Part shown: piece by piece, positions 53,828 through 63,051 of the stretch
Layout of the letters: each line of letters opens with the position of its first letter
How positions within the stretch are numbered: the first letter of the stretch is position 1
Source of the DNA: Alterisphingorhabdus sp038748365
GTDB taxonomy: Bacteria; Pseudomonadota; Alphaproteobacteria; Sphingomonadales; Sphingomonadaceae
NCBI GenBank assembly: GCA_038748365.1
Contig: JBCDIZ010000004.1
Span: 1-64,000, forward strand
Reading direction: 5' to 3'
Length of the DNA: 64,000 nt
The notes under the pieces: model-generated
The model's database searches: none
The model's input: the letters and a program-made list of their open reading frames with translations, nothing else
Told to the model about the DNA's origin: nothing
Position numbers and translations under genes: made by a program

Positions 53828-56800
53828 TCGGCAGGCTGTACACCCCCGGCCGGTGATTTGTCATCACCCGGATTATAGGTGAGCAATTTCCGCCGCAACC
53901 ATGGACCCACGCGCTTCTCGACCCCATCGGCGATACTGAAGCCGGCTGGCACAATAAGCAGAGTGAGCAATGTCGACATGATCAGACCGCCAATTACTAC
54001 TGTACCCATGGGTGCGCGCCATGCGCCGTCGCCGGATAGTGATAGTGCGGTCGGAACCATCCCCGCTGTCATGGCGACGGTAGTCATCACAATTGGCTGG
54101 GCTCGCTTGTGACCGGCTTCAATAATGGCCGCCAGTTTATCGGTCCCCCTTGCCATTTCCTCAATCGCAAAGTCGATCAGCAGGATAGAGTTTTTCGAGA
54201 CAATGCCGAGCAGCATCAGCACCCCGATCATCACTGGCATGGAAAGGGGCTGGCCGACGAGCCAGACCAGGAAGATGCCTCCCAGAGGCGCCAGTGCAAG
54301 TGAGCACATATTCACCAACGGTGACATTAGTCGCTTATAGAGCAGCACCAGGACTGCAAATACCAGAAAGACCCCGGAGATAACTGCGATAACGAAATTG
54401 TCCGCCAGTTCTTGCTGCCATTCGGCATCGCCTACCGGTGCAGTCGTGATCCCAGTAGGTAAATTACGCATAATGGGAAGATTATTAATCTGCTCCTGTG
54501 CCGTACCCGTTACGATTCCCTGAGCCAGATCGGCACCAATCAGGACTCGACGGCTTTGGTTGAACCGCTGGATCATCGTCGGGCCTGAGCCATAGCGAAT
54601 ATCTGCAACGCGGCTGAGTGGTACCGATCCTCCCGCTGCTGTCGGGACCGGTAGATTGGCAATGGTCGATATATCTTCACGCGAAGTCTTTGGCAGCATA
54701 ACGCGGATAGGAATTTGCCGATCAGAGAGCGAGAATTGCGCAATATTCTGTTCTATTTCGCCAAGTGTTGCGATGCGAATGGTTTGGCTCAAAGCGGCGG
54801 TCGTAATTCCCAGCTCAGCAGCAATTCCTGGTCGCGGCTCAATGATAAGTTCGGGGCGGCGCATATCGCCTGCAACCCGCGGAGCAACCAAGGTATTAAG
54901 GCCCTTCATCTGCTCGACAAGTTCGGCCGCAGTTTGTTGCAACAGTTCTGGATCTGAACCGGAAAGCAGAACTGTTATGTCACGACCGCTGCCAAAGCCA
55001 CCGGATTGCGATTGAAAGCGTACTCTCGCATCAGGTATCTGCGACAATTGTGGTGCGAGATCGCGCTCAAATTCAATCGACGTTTTCTCACGATCTTGGT
55101 TCAGCGTCACATAGACATTACTGGTTTCGCCCGTGCGAATACGTTCCAATGCGATCGCAACTTCAGGCTGATCATACATTATTTTCGCGACACGATCGAC
55201 CACGGCTTCGGTTTGTTCCAGCGTTGTACCTGGCACCATATCAATCGCAACGCGGCTATTATTGCTATTGGTGGTTGGTTCAAATTGTTGCGGGACGCTA
55301 GCGAACAGAACAATTGTGATCACAAATGCCAGTAAACCGATACCCATCATCCACATGCGATGGTCAAGAAATCTCGCAGCTATGCGGCGCGGCAGTCTTT
55401 GCGCCCAGCTTGCGTTCGGATTACCAGCTGCCTTGAAGCGCTGAGCGGCGCTGCTGTCCAGTGTCCAGCGTAAAATGCCCATATAGCGATCCATTAACGG
55501 ACCTTCGCCATGTTCAGCATGACCTTTTGCTTTAAGAAAATACGCTGCCATTAGCGGTGTAATCATACGTGCCACCGCCAGCGACATCAGCACCGAAACA
55601 ACCACGGTAATGCCGAAATTTCTGAAAAATTCACCGGAGATTCCAGGCATCAGACCGACGGGCAGGAAAACTGCAACGATGCAGAAAGAGGTGGCGACAA
55701 CCGCCAGACCGATTTCATCAGCAGCATCAATGGAGGCTTGATAGGCGGATTTACCCATGCGCATATGGCGCACGATATTCTCAATCTCCACAATCGCATC
55801 ATCGACCAGAACACCGGCGACCAGCCCCAGCGCGAGCAGCGACAGTGAATTGAGGTTGAAGCCCAGTAAATCCATAAACCAGAAAGTCGGGATTGCGGAA
55901 AGCGGGATGGCGACTGCCGAAATGATTGTCGCCCGCCAGTCGCGCAGAAAGAAGAACACGACGACCACGGCCAGTATCGCCCCTTCGACCATGGCCGCTA
56001 TAGAGCTTTCATACTGCCCCTCTGTATATTGTACCGTGTTGAACAGCTTGATGAATTTGATACCGGGGTTTTCGGCTTCAATCTTGGCGATTTCTTCCTG
56101 TACTTTTTCAAATGTTGATACATCGGATGCCCCCTTGGCACGCGAGAGCGCGAAATTGACAACTTCCTTGTCGCGTACTTTGCTGATGGAGGTTCGTTCG
56201 GCAAAGCCATCACGAACGGTGGCAACATCGGAGAGTTTTATCGACGTACCGTTGAGAAGGTTGATCTGGGTTTGCGACAGTTCATACGCGGTTTGCTTGT
56301 TGCCGAGAACACGCACCGACTGCTGTGCGCCGCCGATTTCAGCTCGGCCACCTGCCGCATTGACATTGACCTGACGCAGCACATTGTTCATCTGGCTGGC
56401 GGTAACGCCGAGGGACTGCATTTTGGCCGGGTCAACAATAACCTGGATTTCGCGGTCTACACCGCCAAATCTGTTGACCTCTGCAAGGCCTTCGATTTTC
56501 AGCAATCGCTTGGCGACGGTATCATCGACAAACCAGCTTAGCTGTTCGATGGTCATATCATCGGCATCAACGGCGAAGATACCGAGAAACCCTTCAACAA
56601 TCTCGATCTTGCTGACAAAGGGTTCCTGAATCCCATCCGGCAAAGTGCCGCGAATGGAATCGACCGCATTTTTGACCTCTGCAACGGCATCATTGACATC
56701 AGTGCCGACAACAAATTCGACGCTGACATTGGTGTACCCTTCGGCCGCGACCGATGTAATCTGCCGCACACCATTGATCGAACGGACAGACGATTCGACT

Positions 56801-57006
56801 CTTTGGGTTATCTGGTTTTCGATCTCCGTTGGCGCAGCACCAGGCTGCGAGATGCTGATACTTACTGCCGGGAATTCGACATCAGGTGTATCCACCACAT
56901 CCATCCGCATGAAGCTCAAGATGCCGGCAAGCAAAAGCCCGGTGAAAAACACCAGAGGTATTACCGGGTTGCGGATGGACCATGCGGAGATATTGCGAAA
57001 ATTCAT
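53824..57006 (-). CDS. RND-family efflux pump permease (AcrB/HAE1-like)
   Basis: A 1060-residue permease with 12 predicted helices and two large periplasmic loops. The start ISAWSIRNPVIPLVFF, the proton-relay VLVDDAIVEIEN (two Asp) in TM4 and GIVSKNSILLIDF (Lys) in TM10 are intact. It is 30 bp behind the adaptor gene and overlaps the DUF445 gene. With the adaptor it forms a proton-driven efflux complex; no TolC gene lies in this operon, so an outer-membrane channel must be borrowed. The drug or compound specificity cannot be read. Confidence 0.94.
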   Translation of the reverse strand: MNFRNISAWSIRNPVIPLVFFTGLLLAGILSFMRMDVVDTPDVEFPAVSISISQPGAAPTEIENQITQRVESSVRSINGVRQITSVAAEGYTNVSVEFVVGTDVNDAVAEVKNAVDSIRGTLPDGIQEPFVSKIEIVEGFLGIFAVDADDMTIEQLSWFVDDTVAKRLLKIEGLAEVNRFGGVDREIQVIVDPAKMQSLGVTASQMNNVLRQVNVNAAGGRAEIGGAQQSVRVLGNKQTAYELSQTQINLLNGTSIKLSDVATVRDGFAERTSISKVRDKEVVNFALSRAKGASDVSTFEKVQEEIAKIEAENPGIKFIKLFNTVQYTEGQYESSIAAMVEGAILAVVVVFFFLRDWRATIISAVAIPLSAIPTFWFMDLLGFNLNSLSLLALGLVAGVLVDDAIVEIENIVRHMRMGKSAYQASIDAADEIGLAVVATSFCIVAVFLPVGLMPGISGEFFRNFGITVVVSVLMSLAVARMITPLMAAYFLKAKGHAEHGEGPLMDRYMGILRWTLDSSAAQRFKAAGNPNASWAQRLPRRIAARFLDHRMWMMGIGLLAFVITIVLFASVPQQFEPTTNSNNSRVAIDMVPGTTLEQTEAVVDRVAKIMYDQPEVAIALERIRTGETSNVYVTLNQDREKTSIEFERDLAPQLSQIPDARVRFQSQSGGFGSGRDITVLLSGSDPELLQQTAAELVEQMKGLNTLVAPRVAGDMRRPELIIEPRPGIAAELGITTAALSQTIRIATLGEIEQNIAQFSLSDRQIPIRVMLPKTSREDISTIANLPVPTAAGGSVPLSRVADIRYGSGPTMIQRFNQSRRVLIGADLAQGIVTGTAQEQINNLPIMRNLPTGITTAPVGDAEWQQELADNFVIAVISGVFLVFAVLVLLYKRLMSPLVNMCSLALAPLGGIFLVWLVGQPLSMPVMIGVLMLLGIVSKNSILLIDFAIEEMARGTDKLAAIIEAGHKRAQPIVMTTVAMTAGMVPTALSLSGDGAWRAPMGTVVIGGLIMSTLLTLLIVPAGFSIADGVEKRVGPWLRRKLLTYNPGDDKSPAGGVQPAE

Positions 57007-57036
57007 TGCTTTGCTCTGTCTGCTACCCTGTACGTT

Positions 57037-58278
57037 TTAGCTCTCATCGCCTTTTTCAGCCTTTGCGACCTGCTCGCCCCCGCGTCTGCGTGGTTTGACC
57101 GTTTCTCCGGGGTTGAGGAAGCCAGCTGCATAAAGCACGACTTGCTCATTCCCGGCCAGACCGGAGGTGATGGTAATGCCACCGGCATTAACCCTGCCGG
57201 TTTGAATGTCGCGGCGCTCAACTTTGTTATCCTTGCTAACAATATAAACATAAGCACCTTTGTCGTCGCTCTGGATAGCCGATTCAGGGAGCACAGGAGA
57301 GTTTGTTGCTCCGCTGACAATGGCTACGCTACCAAAGCCGCCGGGGCGGATCGTTGGATCGTAGGAGAGCGCAATACGGGCAATGCCTTGGCGCGATTGT
57401 TCGCTGATAATGGGCGCGACCTGCCACACTTGACCTTCAAAACTCTTGTCCGTTCCCGTCGGGGTGACTTGCGCTATGACGCCATTTGAGAGGCCGGCAA
57501 GGTCACTTTCGCTCAGTTGCGCGCGCAATTCCATTTCTCCACCAGCAGCGAGACGGAATAATACACCTGATCCGGAACTGACAACCTGACCCGGTTCGAC
57601 ATTACGCTCCAAAACCAGTCCGCTGGCAGGCGCGACAATATTCAGCCGGGCGTTAGCCGCTTGGCGCTCTCTTAGTCGTGCCTTTGCTACTTCTAATCTT
57701 GCAATTGCCTGATCTCGGGTAGCTGTGCGTTGATCAACATCCGCCTGTGATATGAAACCGCGTCCAACAAGCTGTTTGGCACGCTCAAGCTGATTTTCAG
57801 CTAACTGCAAATCGGCCTCGGCAACGCCTATTTCTGCTGCCAGTGCTCTGGACTGCTGGCTTTGCACCGACTGATCGATAATCGCCAATGCCTGACCTTG
57901 CTTGACCCAGGTGCCGGGCTCCACCAACACGCGCATCACCTGACCGCCTTCACCGGCAACTCCTACGGGCATTTCACGCCGCGCAGCAAAGGTGCCGGTA
58001 GCATTGATGACGCGTTCCACGGTGCTGCTGCCAGGAACGACAACGGTTACTGCCTGGCTACTATCTTCATCGTCACCAGCAGCCACGGTGGTTTCACCCG
58101 CGCCACTGCCAGCGAAATAATAGACGCCTGCAATCACCACCGCGAGTGCAACAAGGGCAGCTATGATGAGATTACGGCGACGACTCGAGTCTTTTTCTTC
58201 ATCCAGCTCCACATCCTGAAGCGGCGCCTCAACGGGCGTTTCAATGCGCTCACTGGTAATGTGTTTATCGTATTTCAT
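57037..58278 (-). CDS. RND efflux periplasmic adaptor (membrane fusion protein)
   Basis: A 413-residue adaptor. A basic and acidic cytoplasmic tail of about 35 residues precedes one transmembrane helix (NLIIAALVALAVVIAGVYYF), so it is anchored by a helix rather than by a lipid. Lipoyl halves (VLVEPGTWVKQGQALAIID; IVAPASGLVLERNVEPGQVV) flank a coiled-coil hairpin, followed by the beta-barrel and membrane-proximal domains. It is the first gene of the efflux operon, and the second GGTGTATT-type palindrome lies about 100 bp upstream. Confidence 0.92.
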   Translation of the reverse strand: MKYDKHITSERIETPVEAPLQDVELDEEKDSSRRRNLIIAALVALAVVIAGVYYFAGSGAGETTVAAGDDEDSSQAVTVVVPGSSTVERVINATGTFAARREMPVGVAGEGGQVMRVLVEPGTWVKQGQALAIIDQSVQSQQSRALAAEIGVAEADLQLAENQLERAKQLVGRGFISQADVDQRTATRDQAIARLEVAKARLRERQAANARLNIVAPASGLVLERNVEPGQVVSSGSGVLFRLAAGGEMELRAQLSESDLAGLSNGVIAQVTPTGTDKSFEGQVWQVAPIISEQSRQGIARIALSYDPTIRPGGFGSVAIVSGATNSPVLPESAIQSDDKGAYVYIVSKDNKVERRDIQTGRVNAGGITITSGLAGNEQVVLYAAGFLNPGETVKPRRRGGEQVAKAEKGDES

Positions 58279-58378
58279 CCAGCGGTTCTCTCATTGCATC
58301 TATGCGCCCCTTGCCCGGGGTAGTTGTTGGTCGGCTCATCACTCCCTGATGAACGTAATGATCAATAATGAAGTCATC

Positions 58379-58402
58379 GGTGTATTACATAAATAATGCA
58401 CC
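58379..58402. promoter_or_regulatory. Palindromic operator upstream of the RND efflux operon
   Basis: GGTGTATT (58379-58386), an 8-base spacer ACATAAAT, and AATGCACC (58395-58402) form an inverted repeat with one mismatch. Spacing and half-site sequence are the same as in the palindrome at 52457-52496. The element lies about 100 bp before the adaptor start, where a TetR-like repressor site would be expected. Confidence 0.7.
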
Positions 58403-58545
58403 AAAGGCAACACCAGTTTGGTTCCGACATTCCTAATATGCTGTTGCCGCAAGTGATGCAATTCGTGCTTGCGACCTTTGTCGAATAGATCGCCTCTTTC
58501 GTCCCTGAAACTGGCAATTTTATGGCAAGGCTCTGTTGCGCACGG

Positions 58546-58581
58546 GAAAATGCCCGCGCCACAATCTGTCGTGGCGCGGGC
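58546..58581 (-). terminator. Terminator of the GlsB-like gene
   Basis: GCCCGCGCCAC (58552-58562) and GTGGCGCGGGC (58571-58581) form a perfect 11-bp stem. Read on the minus strand it continues into ATTTTCCC, as expected for the gene ending at 58625. Confidence 0.88.
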
Positions 58582-58624
58582 GCTTAGCACATTATGTTAA
58601 CGATGATTTTGCCTCAGAAAGGGT

Positions 58625-58888
58625 TTAGCGCACCTTGCCGCGCTGTACCAGATTCACAATGCCGAGCAGGATCACTGCTCCTACAAAGGAAACGGCAAGT
58701 CCGGTGATCGAAAACTGCTGAATAGTACCGCTGATACCGAACCAGCCACCGACCCAGTTGCCAATGCTGGAACCGATAACGCCGACAACGACATTCCAGA
58801 AAATGCCCATGCTCGCATCACGGTTCATTACCATGCTGGCCAACCAGCCAGAAATACCACCTACGATAATCGCAATAATCCAACCCAT
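58625..58888 (-). CDS. GlsB/YeaQ/YmgE-family stress-response membrane protein
   Basis: An 87-residue glycine-rich membrane protein with three helices; MGWIIAIIVGGISGWLAS at the start is the family signature, followed by GSSIGNWVGGWFG. GGGAGGA lies about 10 bases before the ATG at 58888. Members are often induced by general stress, but no stress-sigma site was identified here. It is a single gene with its own terminator. Confidence 0.92.
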   Translation of the reverse strand: MGWIIAIIVGGISGWLASMVMNRDASMGIFWNVVVGVIGSSIGNWVGGWFGISGTIQQFSITGLAVSFVGAVILLGIVNLVQRGKVR

Positions 58889-59250
58889 AATCCATGTCCT
58901 CCCATGCCGATGAAAAATGCCTGCATCATATGTTGAATTGATCACAGGACTAAGGCGAGGGCGAACTGCCAGAAAGGTGGCACACAGGCAATCGAAATGG
59001 ATATCTGATTATCGATGTCGGGGGATGATCGCTAATTGATGAATGCAATTAAGGCCCAGAAACTAGCGGCTCTAGTGGTGATTTCTGGGTGTTGAGCTTA
59101 TGTCTGAGGACTGCGTAAATCTTTGTAACGGAATGTCTTCTGCCGGGCTGATGCGTTATTTGGGAGCATCCATGGCCGAATTCACAGGACTGTATGAGAA
59201 TCGGCTCCGGTCATATTGTATATGCCGCTATTTTGGGAGATGGCTTGAGT
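58889..59250. other. 362-bp gap before the GlsB gene and behind sciP
   Basis: No gene is supported. It contains the GlsB promoter and a hairpin, CCCAGAAA (59055-59062) with TTTCTGGG (59082-59089) and an inner CTAG/CTAG pair. This may be the 3' end of the sciP transcript, although no U-run follows on the minus strand. Confidence 0.4.
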
Positions 59251-59550
59251 TCAGTATTTCTGCTGACGTTCGTAAAGGTCGCGATAATGCTGGATGCGGG
59301 TAACGCGCAGGCCAGGCATGCCGGAGCGGTCAACAGCACGTTGCCAGGAGGCAAATTCTTCCAGCGTCAGGTCATAGCGTTCGCAGACCTCATCAATGGT
59401 CAGCAGGCCTCCATTAACCGCTGCGACAACTTCTGCCTTGCGCCGGACAACCCAGCGCCGTGTATTGGCCGGGGGTAGACTGTCCAGCGTCAATGGCTCG
59501 CCAAGCGGGCCGATAACGCGGTCTGGTTTTATTTTCTGATTCTCAATCAT
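59251..59550 (-). CDS. sciP: CtrA inhibitor SciP (DUF1153)
   Basis: A 99-residue regulator. DUF1153 is unmistakable: RVIGPLGEPLTLDSLPPANT, RRWVVRRKAEVVAAVNGGLL and LTLEEFASWQRAVDRSGMPG, a helix-turn-helix-like fold. In Caulobacter SciP binds CtrA and blocks recruitment of RNA polymerase in early G1. I chose the ATG at 59550 (MIENQKIKPD), which gives the family length; the frame is open 32 codons further without a conserved extension. The TGAGGACTGC stretch before it supplies a weak GAGG ribosome site. Confidence 0.93.
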   Translation of the reverse strand: MIENQKIKPDRVIGPLGEPLTLDSLPPANTRRWVVRRKAEVVAAVNGGLLTIDEVCERYDLTLEEFASWQRAVDRSGMPGLRVTRIQHYRDLYERQQKY

Positions 59551-59663
59551 GCAGTCCTCAGTCTCATTCTCAACATCATGCCCCTGTTTGCGCCCCATGT
59601 TATATATTCCAGCATTTGCCAGAGGCTGAATGCACAGGGTAAACAACGTGGTAATAATTTCTG

Positions 59664-60053
59664 TCAGCCGTCTTTTTCTCTCGCCTTATCGCCGTAATCC
59701 GCTCTGCGTTCTTCCGAAGGTATAGTTTCTGTTCCCGCAAAGCTGCCGACAGGATATTCAGATCGGAATACATTCTGCGTCGCATCGTCGGTCAATAATC
59801 CTATTCTTCCATCCCATAAGCGGTTCTCGCGCTGAGCGTCTTCGGCTTGCCCAATATCGGAATGATGCGCCCTGGAGCCTGATCGGCCAACATGAGATGT
59901 ACCCATATCGGATCGACCGACACCGGATAGACCGATGTTGGACATCGCGATCAGCTCGGCATAGCCGATCCTGCGCAGCTGCCGCGTGCCATCAGCATCC
60001 GTGTCAAAGCGCTGCCATTCGGACGGCCGCTTATGGGGAAAGTTCATATCCAT
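59664..60053 (-). CDS. Hypothetical protein (129 aa)
   Basis: A hydrophilic, charged protein that I do not recognise. The start MDMNFPHKRPSEWQRFDTDAD is followed by a region with repeated short Gly-Arg-Ser-Asp units (GLSGVGRSDMGTSHVGRSG) and an acidic/basic tail. The frame is open up to 60164, but a CtrA-like site at 60122-60136 suggests the shorter start. No good ribosome site is seen for either ATG (60053 or 60047). It could be spurious. Confidence 0.35.
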   Translation of the reverse strand: MDMNFPHKRPSEWQRFDTDADGTRQLRRIGYAELIAMSNIGLSGVGRSDMGTSHVGRSGSRAHHSDIGQAEDAQRENRLWDGRIGLLTDDATQNVFRSEYPVGSFAGTETIPSEERRADYGDKAREKDG

Positions 60054-60121
60054 GTAAAAGCGTATATACCTACAGACCATAAGGTCCGGTAAAAGCGTTG
60101 TTGACGGGTGATTAGGCTTGG

Positions 60122-60136
60122 TTAACGGTACCTTAC
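60122..60136. promoter_or_regulatory. CtrA-like box
   Basis: TTAA-CGGTACC-TTAC matches the CtrA consensus TTAA-N7-TTAA with one mismatch. It lies about 70 bp before the hypothetical gene (minus strand) and about 130 bp before mnmA (plus strand). A single one-mismatch site is expected by chance now and then. Confidence 0.35.
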
Positions 60137-60262
60137 CAACACAGTCACAACGGCGCATTTTCATGGGCTAAGGTCGGCCAATAGCCAGGCTGTTGCCGCG
60201 GAATAAACTCCGACCTGTGGCAAAAACTGGCAAAATGGCCAGAATCACCCTATGTGGCGCGC

Positions 60263-61423
60263 ATGGTTGACACACTATCACCGATAATAAGGCAAAAGGC
60301 CGATTTCCAGCTGGGCGATGACCTAACAGGCAAGCGCATTGTCGTAGCCATGTCAGGGGGCGTTGACTCCTCTGTTGTGGCTGCGCTGGCGGCTGCCAGT
60401 GGTGCGGAGACGATTGGCATTACCTTGCAGCTTTATGATCATGGGGAAGCGGTTAATCGCACAGGCTCATGCTGTGCCGGGCAGGATATCCGCGATGCAC
60501 GCGCTGTCGCCGAGCGTCTGGGTATTGCCCATTATGTCTTCGATCATGAAAGCCGCTTCCGCGATTCCGTGATCGATAATTTCGCCGATGAATATCTCGC
60601 TGGCCGGACACCAATCCCGTGCATCCAGTGCAATATGGGTGTTAAATTCACTGATTTGCTGAAAATGGCGCGTGATCTGGGCGCTGATTGTCTAGCGACG
60701 GGCCATTATGTCCGCCGCGTTGTTGGTGCTGATGGACGTGCCCAACTGCATCGTGCTTTTGATCCAGCACGCGATCAGAGCTATTTCCTTTTTGCAACCA
60801 CTGATGAGCAGATTGATTATCTGCGTTTCCCACTCGGCGATATGCCCAAGCCGGTGGTACGCGAAATCGCCAAGGATATGGGCCTGGTCGTGGCGCTGAA
60901 GCCGGACAGCCAGGATATCTGTTTCGTTCCTGATGGCGATTATGCCCGCATCGTCCGCAAGGTGCGTCCAGAAGCGGAAACAGTTGGCGATATTGTCCAT
61001 ATTGATGGCCGCGTACTGGGCCAGCATAAAGGGCTGATCCATTATACCGTCGGTCAGCGAAAAGGGCTGGAAATTGGCGGCCAACCGGAACCGCTTTATG
61101 TGATACGTCTGGATGCCAAATCACAGCAGGTGATTGTTGGGCCCAAAATTGCGCTCGCGGTGCAGGCGGCGACCATCTGCGATGGCAACTGGATCGGCGG
61201 AACGCCTGATGAAAGCGCTGGTGAAGAGTTGACCGTCAAAGTTCGCTCGCTTTCCAGACCTGTGCCTGCGCGGCTGGATGGTGATATAATCCGTTTTCTG
61301 AAGCCGGAATATGGCGTGGCCCCGGGCCAGGCGGCCGTGATATATGCAGGAGATCGGGTACTAGGTGGTGGCTGGATTGTCTCCACAGAGCCTTGGCAAA
61401 ACGACCAGACGGACGCCGCCTGA
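60263..61423 (+). CDS. mnmA: tRNA-specific 2-thiouridylase MnmA
   Basis: A 386-residue enzyme that thiolates U34 of tRNA-Lys, -Glu and -Gln. The PP-loop is AMSGGVDSSVVAALAA near residue 35, the first catalytic cysteine is in PCIQCN and the second in SQDICFVPDGDY. TGHYVRR and the C-terminal beta-barrel (FLKPEYGVAPGQAAVIY) are typical. ATG 60263 is used; GTG 60254 is equally possible, as neither has a clear ribosome site. It is divergent from the hypothetical gene and sciP. Confidence 0.95.
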   Translation: MVDTLSPIIRQKADFQLGDDLTGKRIVVAMSGGVDSSVVAALAAASGAETIGITLQLYDHGEAVNRTGSCCAGQDIRDARAVAERLGIAHYVFDHESRFRDSVIDNFADEYLAGRTPIPCIQCNMGVKFTDLLKMARDLGADCLATGHYVRRVVGADGRAQLHRAFDPARDQSYFLFATTDEQIDYLRFPLGDMPKPVVREIAKDMGLVVALKPDSQDICFVPDGDYARIVRKVRPEAETVGDIVHIDGRVLGQHKGLIHYTVGQRKGLEIGGQPEPLYVIRLDAKSQQVIVGPKIALAVQAATICDGNWIGGTPDESAGEELTVKVRSLSRPVPARLDGDIIRFLKPEYGVAPGQAAVIYAGDRVLGGGWIVSTEPWQNDQTDAA

Positions 61424-61658
61424 GCGTAAGAATGTAAGTCTCGATTGCGCTAATCTGCTCATTGCAGGTTCATGCTTGGCGCACCATATAGCTTGAGACA
61501 TTATGTTGCGGTGACCTTGGCTAATCAGCTTTGATGAGCATTTGAGGTTAACGGATTTGGCAATTTTGCAACTTTGGCGCATGATGTAAGTGCGTTTTAA
61601 GCCAAAATATGCAATTATACTAATCCGCGCAGGTTATAGAATCAGAAGGACTTACTTG

Positions 61659-63020
61659 ATGGCTGTCTCCCGTCTTTTCTCATCCAACCTTATTGGTGCA
61701 TCGCTGCTAGTCACCGCTTTGGCGACAATTCCGGCGACAACTGCGGCGATTTCTGCGGTGGATGCGAAGTCCTATGACGGCATGGAAGAGTTTCTGACGG
61801 TCCTTCAACGTGTGCGTATGGACTATGTTGATGAAGTGACAGAAGAGGATCTGATGCGGGGCGCCATTGACGGTATGCTTTCCAGTCTCGACCCGCATAG
61901 TTCTTTCCTTGACGCCCGCGACTTTGAGAATCTGCGTACCCAGACAGAAGGCTCTTATGGTGGCCTTGGTCTTTCGGTGACCATGCAGGATGGCGCGGTA
62001 AAAGTAATCGCACCAACTAAAGACACGCCTGCCTATAAGGCCGGGATAAAGGCGGGCGACTTTATCACCCATCTCAACGGCAAGCTGATTTTTGGCGGCA
62101 CGCTGGATGAGGCGGTTGATCAGATGCGTGGCAAGCCGGGTACGTCGATCAATCTTACCATTGTCCGTCCCGGTCGCGACAAGCCTTTTGATGTCGATAT
62201 TACCCGCGCTATTATCGAACTTACCCCGGTTTCCTGGGAGATTGAGGATAATATCGGTGTAATCAGCATCTCCAGCTTCACCGCGGATGTCGGCACAGAT
62301 GTACGGAATGCGATCAGCGAGATCGAGGAAGAACTGGGCGGCAAGCCGGATGGTTTTGTTCTTGATCTGCGGTCTAATCCGGGCGGCCTGCTCGATGAGG
62401 CGGTGGCTGTGAGTGATGTGTTCCTCGACAAGGGTGAAATTGTTTCACAACGCGGTCGACGCAAAGGCGATATTGAGCGCTTCTTTGCCCGTCCTGGTGA
62501 TTATGCGCGCAATCTGCCGGTCATCGTTCTGGTTGATGCCGGTTCTGCTTCAGCTTCGGAGATTGTTGCCGGCGCGCTGAAGGATCACAATCGTGCGCTC
62601 ATCATGGGCAACCAGACTTTTGGCAAGGGTTCGGTACAGACCTTACAGCCATTGTCCCGCACCACAGCGCTCAAGCTCACAACAGCGCGCTATTTCACGC
62701 CAAGCGGTAAATCTGTGCAGGAGGGCGGCATCCGCCCGGATATTGTCGTGCCACAGCTTTCCGATCCGGACTATAAGACCCGTATCCGCTTCCGCGAATC
62801 TGATTTGCGCGGCCATCTCATCAATGAAGTCGATATTGATGATGATGTACTCGAAGATGATACCGTCGATGATCCGCGTTTCTCTTCCACGCCGGAAGAG
62901 CTGGAAGAAGAAGGTGTGACCGACTTCCAGCTGCATTATGCACTGGAAACCATCGGTCGTACTACAGAGGCTTCTGCAAGTCTTGCAGCGCGCACTAACG
63001 GTGCAACACGTACCAATTAA
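61659..63020 (+). CDS. ctpA: S41-family C-terminal processing protease (CtpA)
   Basis: A 453-residue periplasmic protease with an N-terminal signal (LIGASLLVTALATIPATTAA). The PDZ domain (about residues 90-175) has YGGLGLSVTMQDGAVKVI and AGIKAGDFITHLNG. The catalytic Ser is in DAGSASASEIVAGAL and the Lys in NQTFGKGSVQT. AAGGAC lies 6 bases before ATG 61659. An acidic tail follows the catalytic domain. Such proteases process or degrade envelope proteins at their C-termini. It is co-directional with the dsbB gene 31 bp later. Confidence 0.94.
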   Translation: MAVSRLFSSNLIGASLLVTALATIPATTAAISAVDAKSYDGMEEFLTVLQRVRMDYVDEVTEEDLMRGAIDGMLSSLDPHSSFLDARDFENLRTQTEGSYGGLGLSVTMQDGAVKVIAPTKDTPAYKAGIKAGDFITHLNGKLIFGGTLDEAVDQMRGKPGTSINLTIVRPGRDKPFDVDITRAIIELTPVSWEIEDNIGVISISSFTADVGTDVRNAISEIEEELGGKPDGFVLDLRSNPGGLLDEAVAVSDVFLDKGEIVSQRGRRKGDIERFFARPGDYARNLPVIVLVDAGSASASEIVAGALKDHNRALIMGNQTFGKGSVQTLQPLSRTTALKLTTARYFTPSGKSVQEGGIRPDIVVPQLSDPDYKTRIRFRESDLRGHLINEVDIDDDVLEDDTVDDPRFSSTPEELEEEGVTDFQLHYALETIGRTTEASASLAARTNGATRTN

Positions 63021-63051
63021 CGGCACTTTTACTGCGATCTGAAGGATACCC

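Larger units (their letters stand above)
58279..58624. other. 346-bp gap with efflux promoter and a terminator
   Basis: No gene is supported. The left half should hold the efflux operon promoter and the operator at 58379. The right end holds the strong minus-strand terminator of the GlsB gene. Short open frames here overlap each other and lack ribosome sites. Confidence 0.55.

Noticed and set aside
57549..57566. AATACACCTGATC inside the adaptor gene as a third operator
   Set aside because: Only one half-site is present, with no inverted partner at the 8-base spacing, and it lies within coding sequence.
58339..58590. Small minus-strand gene of 83 codons upstream of the efflux adaptor
   Set aside because: It overlaps the operator and a clear terminator and has no ribosome site or recognisable motif.
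59100..59478. Short plus-strand frames across the 3' part of sciP
   Set aside because: They overlap the strongly conserved DUF1153 frame and show no motifs of their own.
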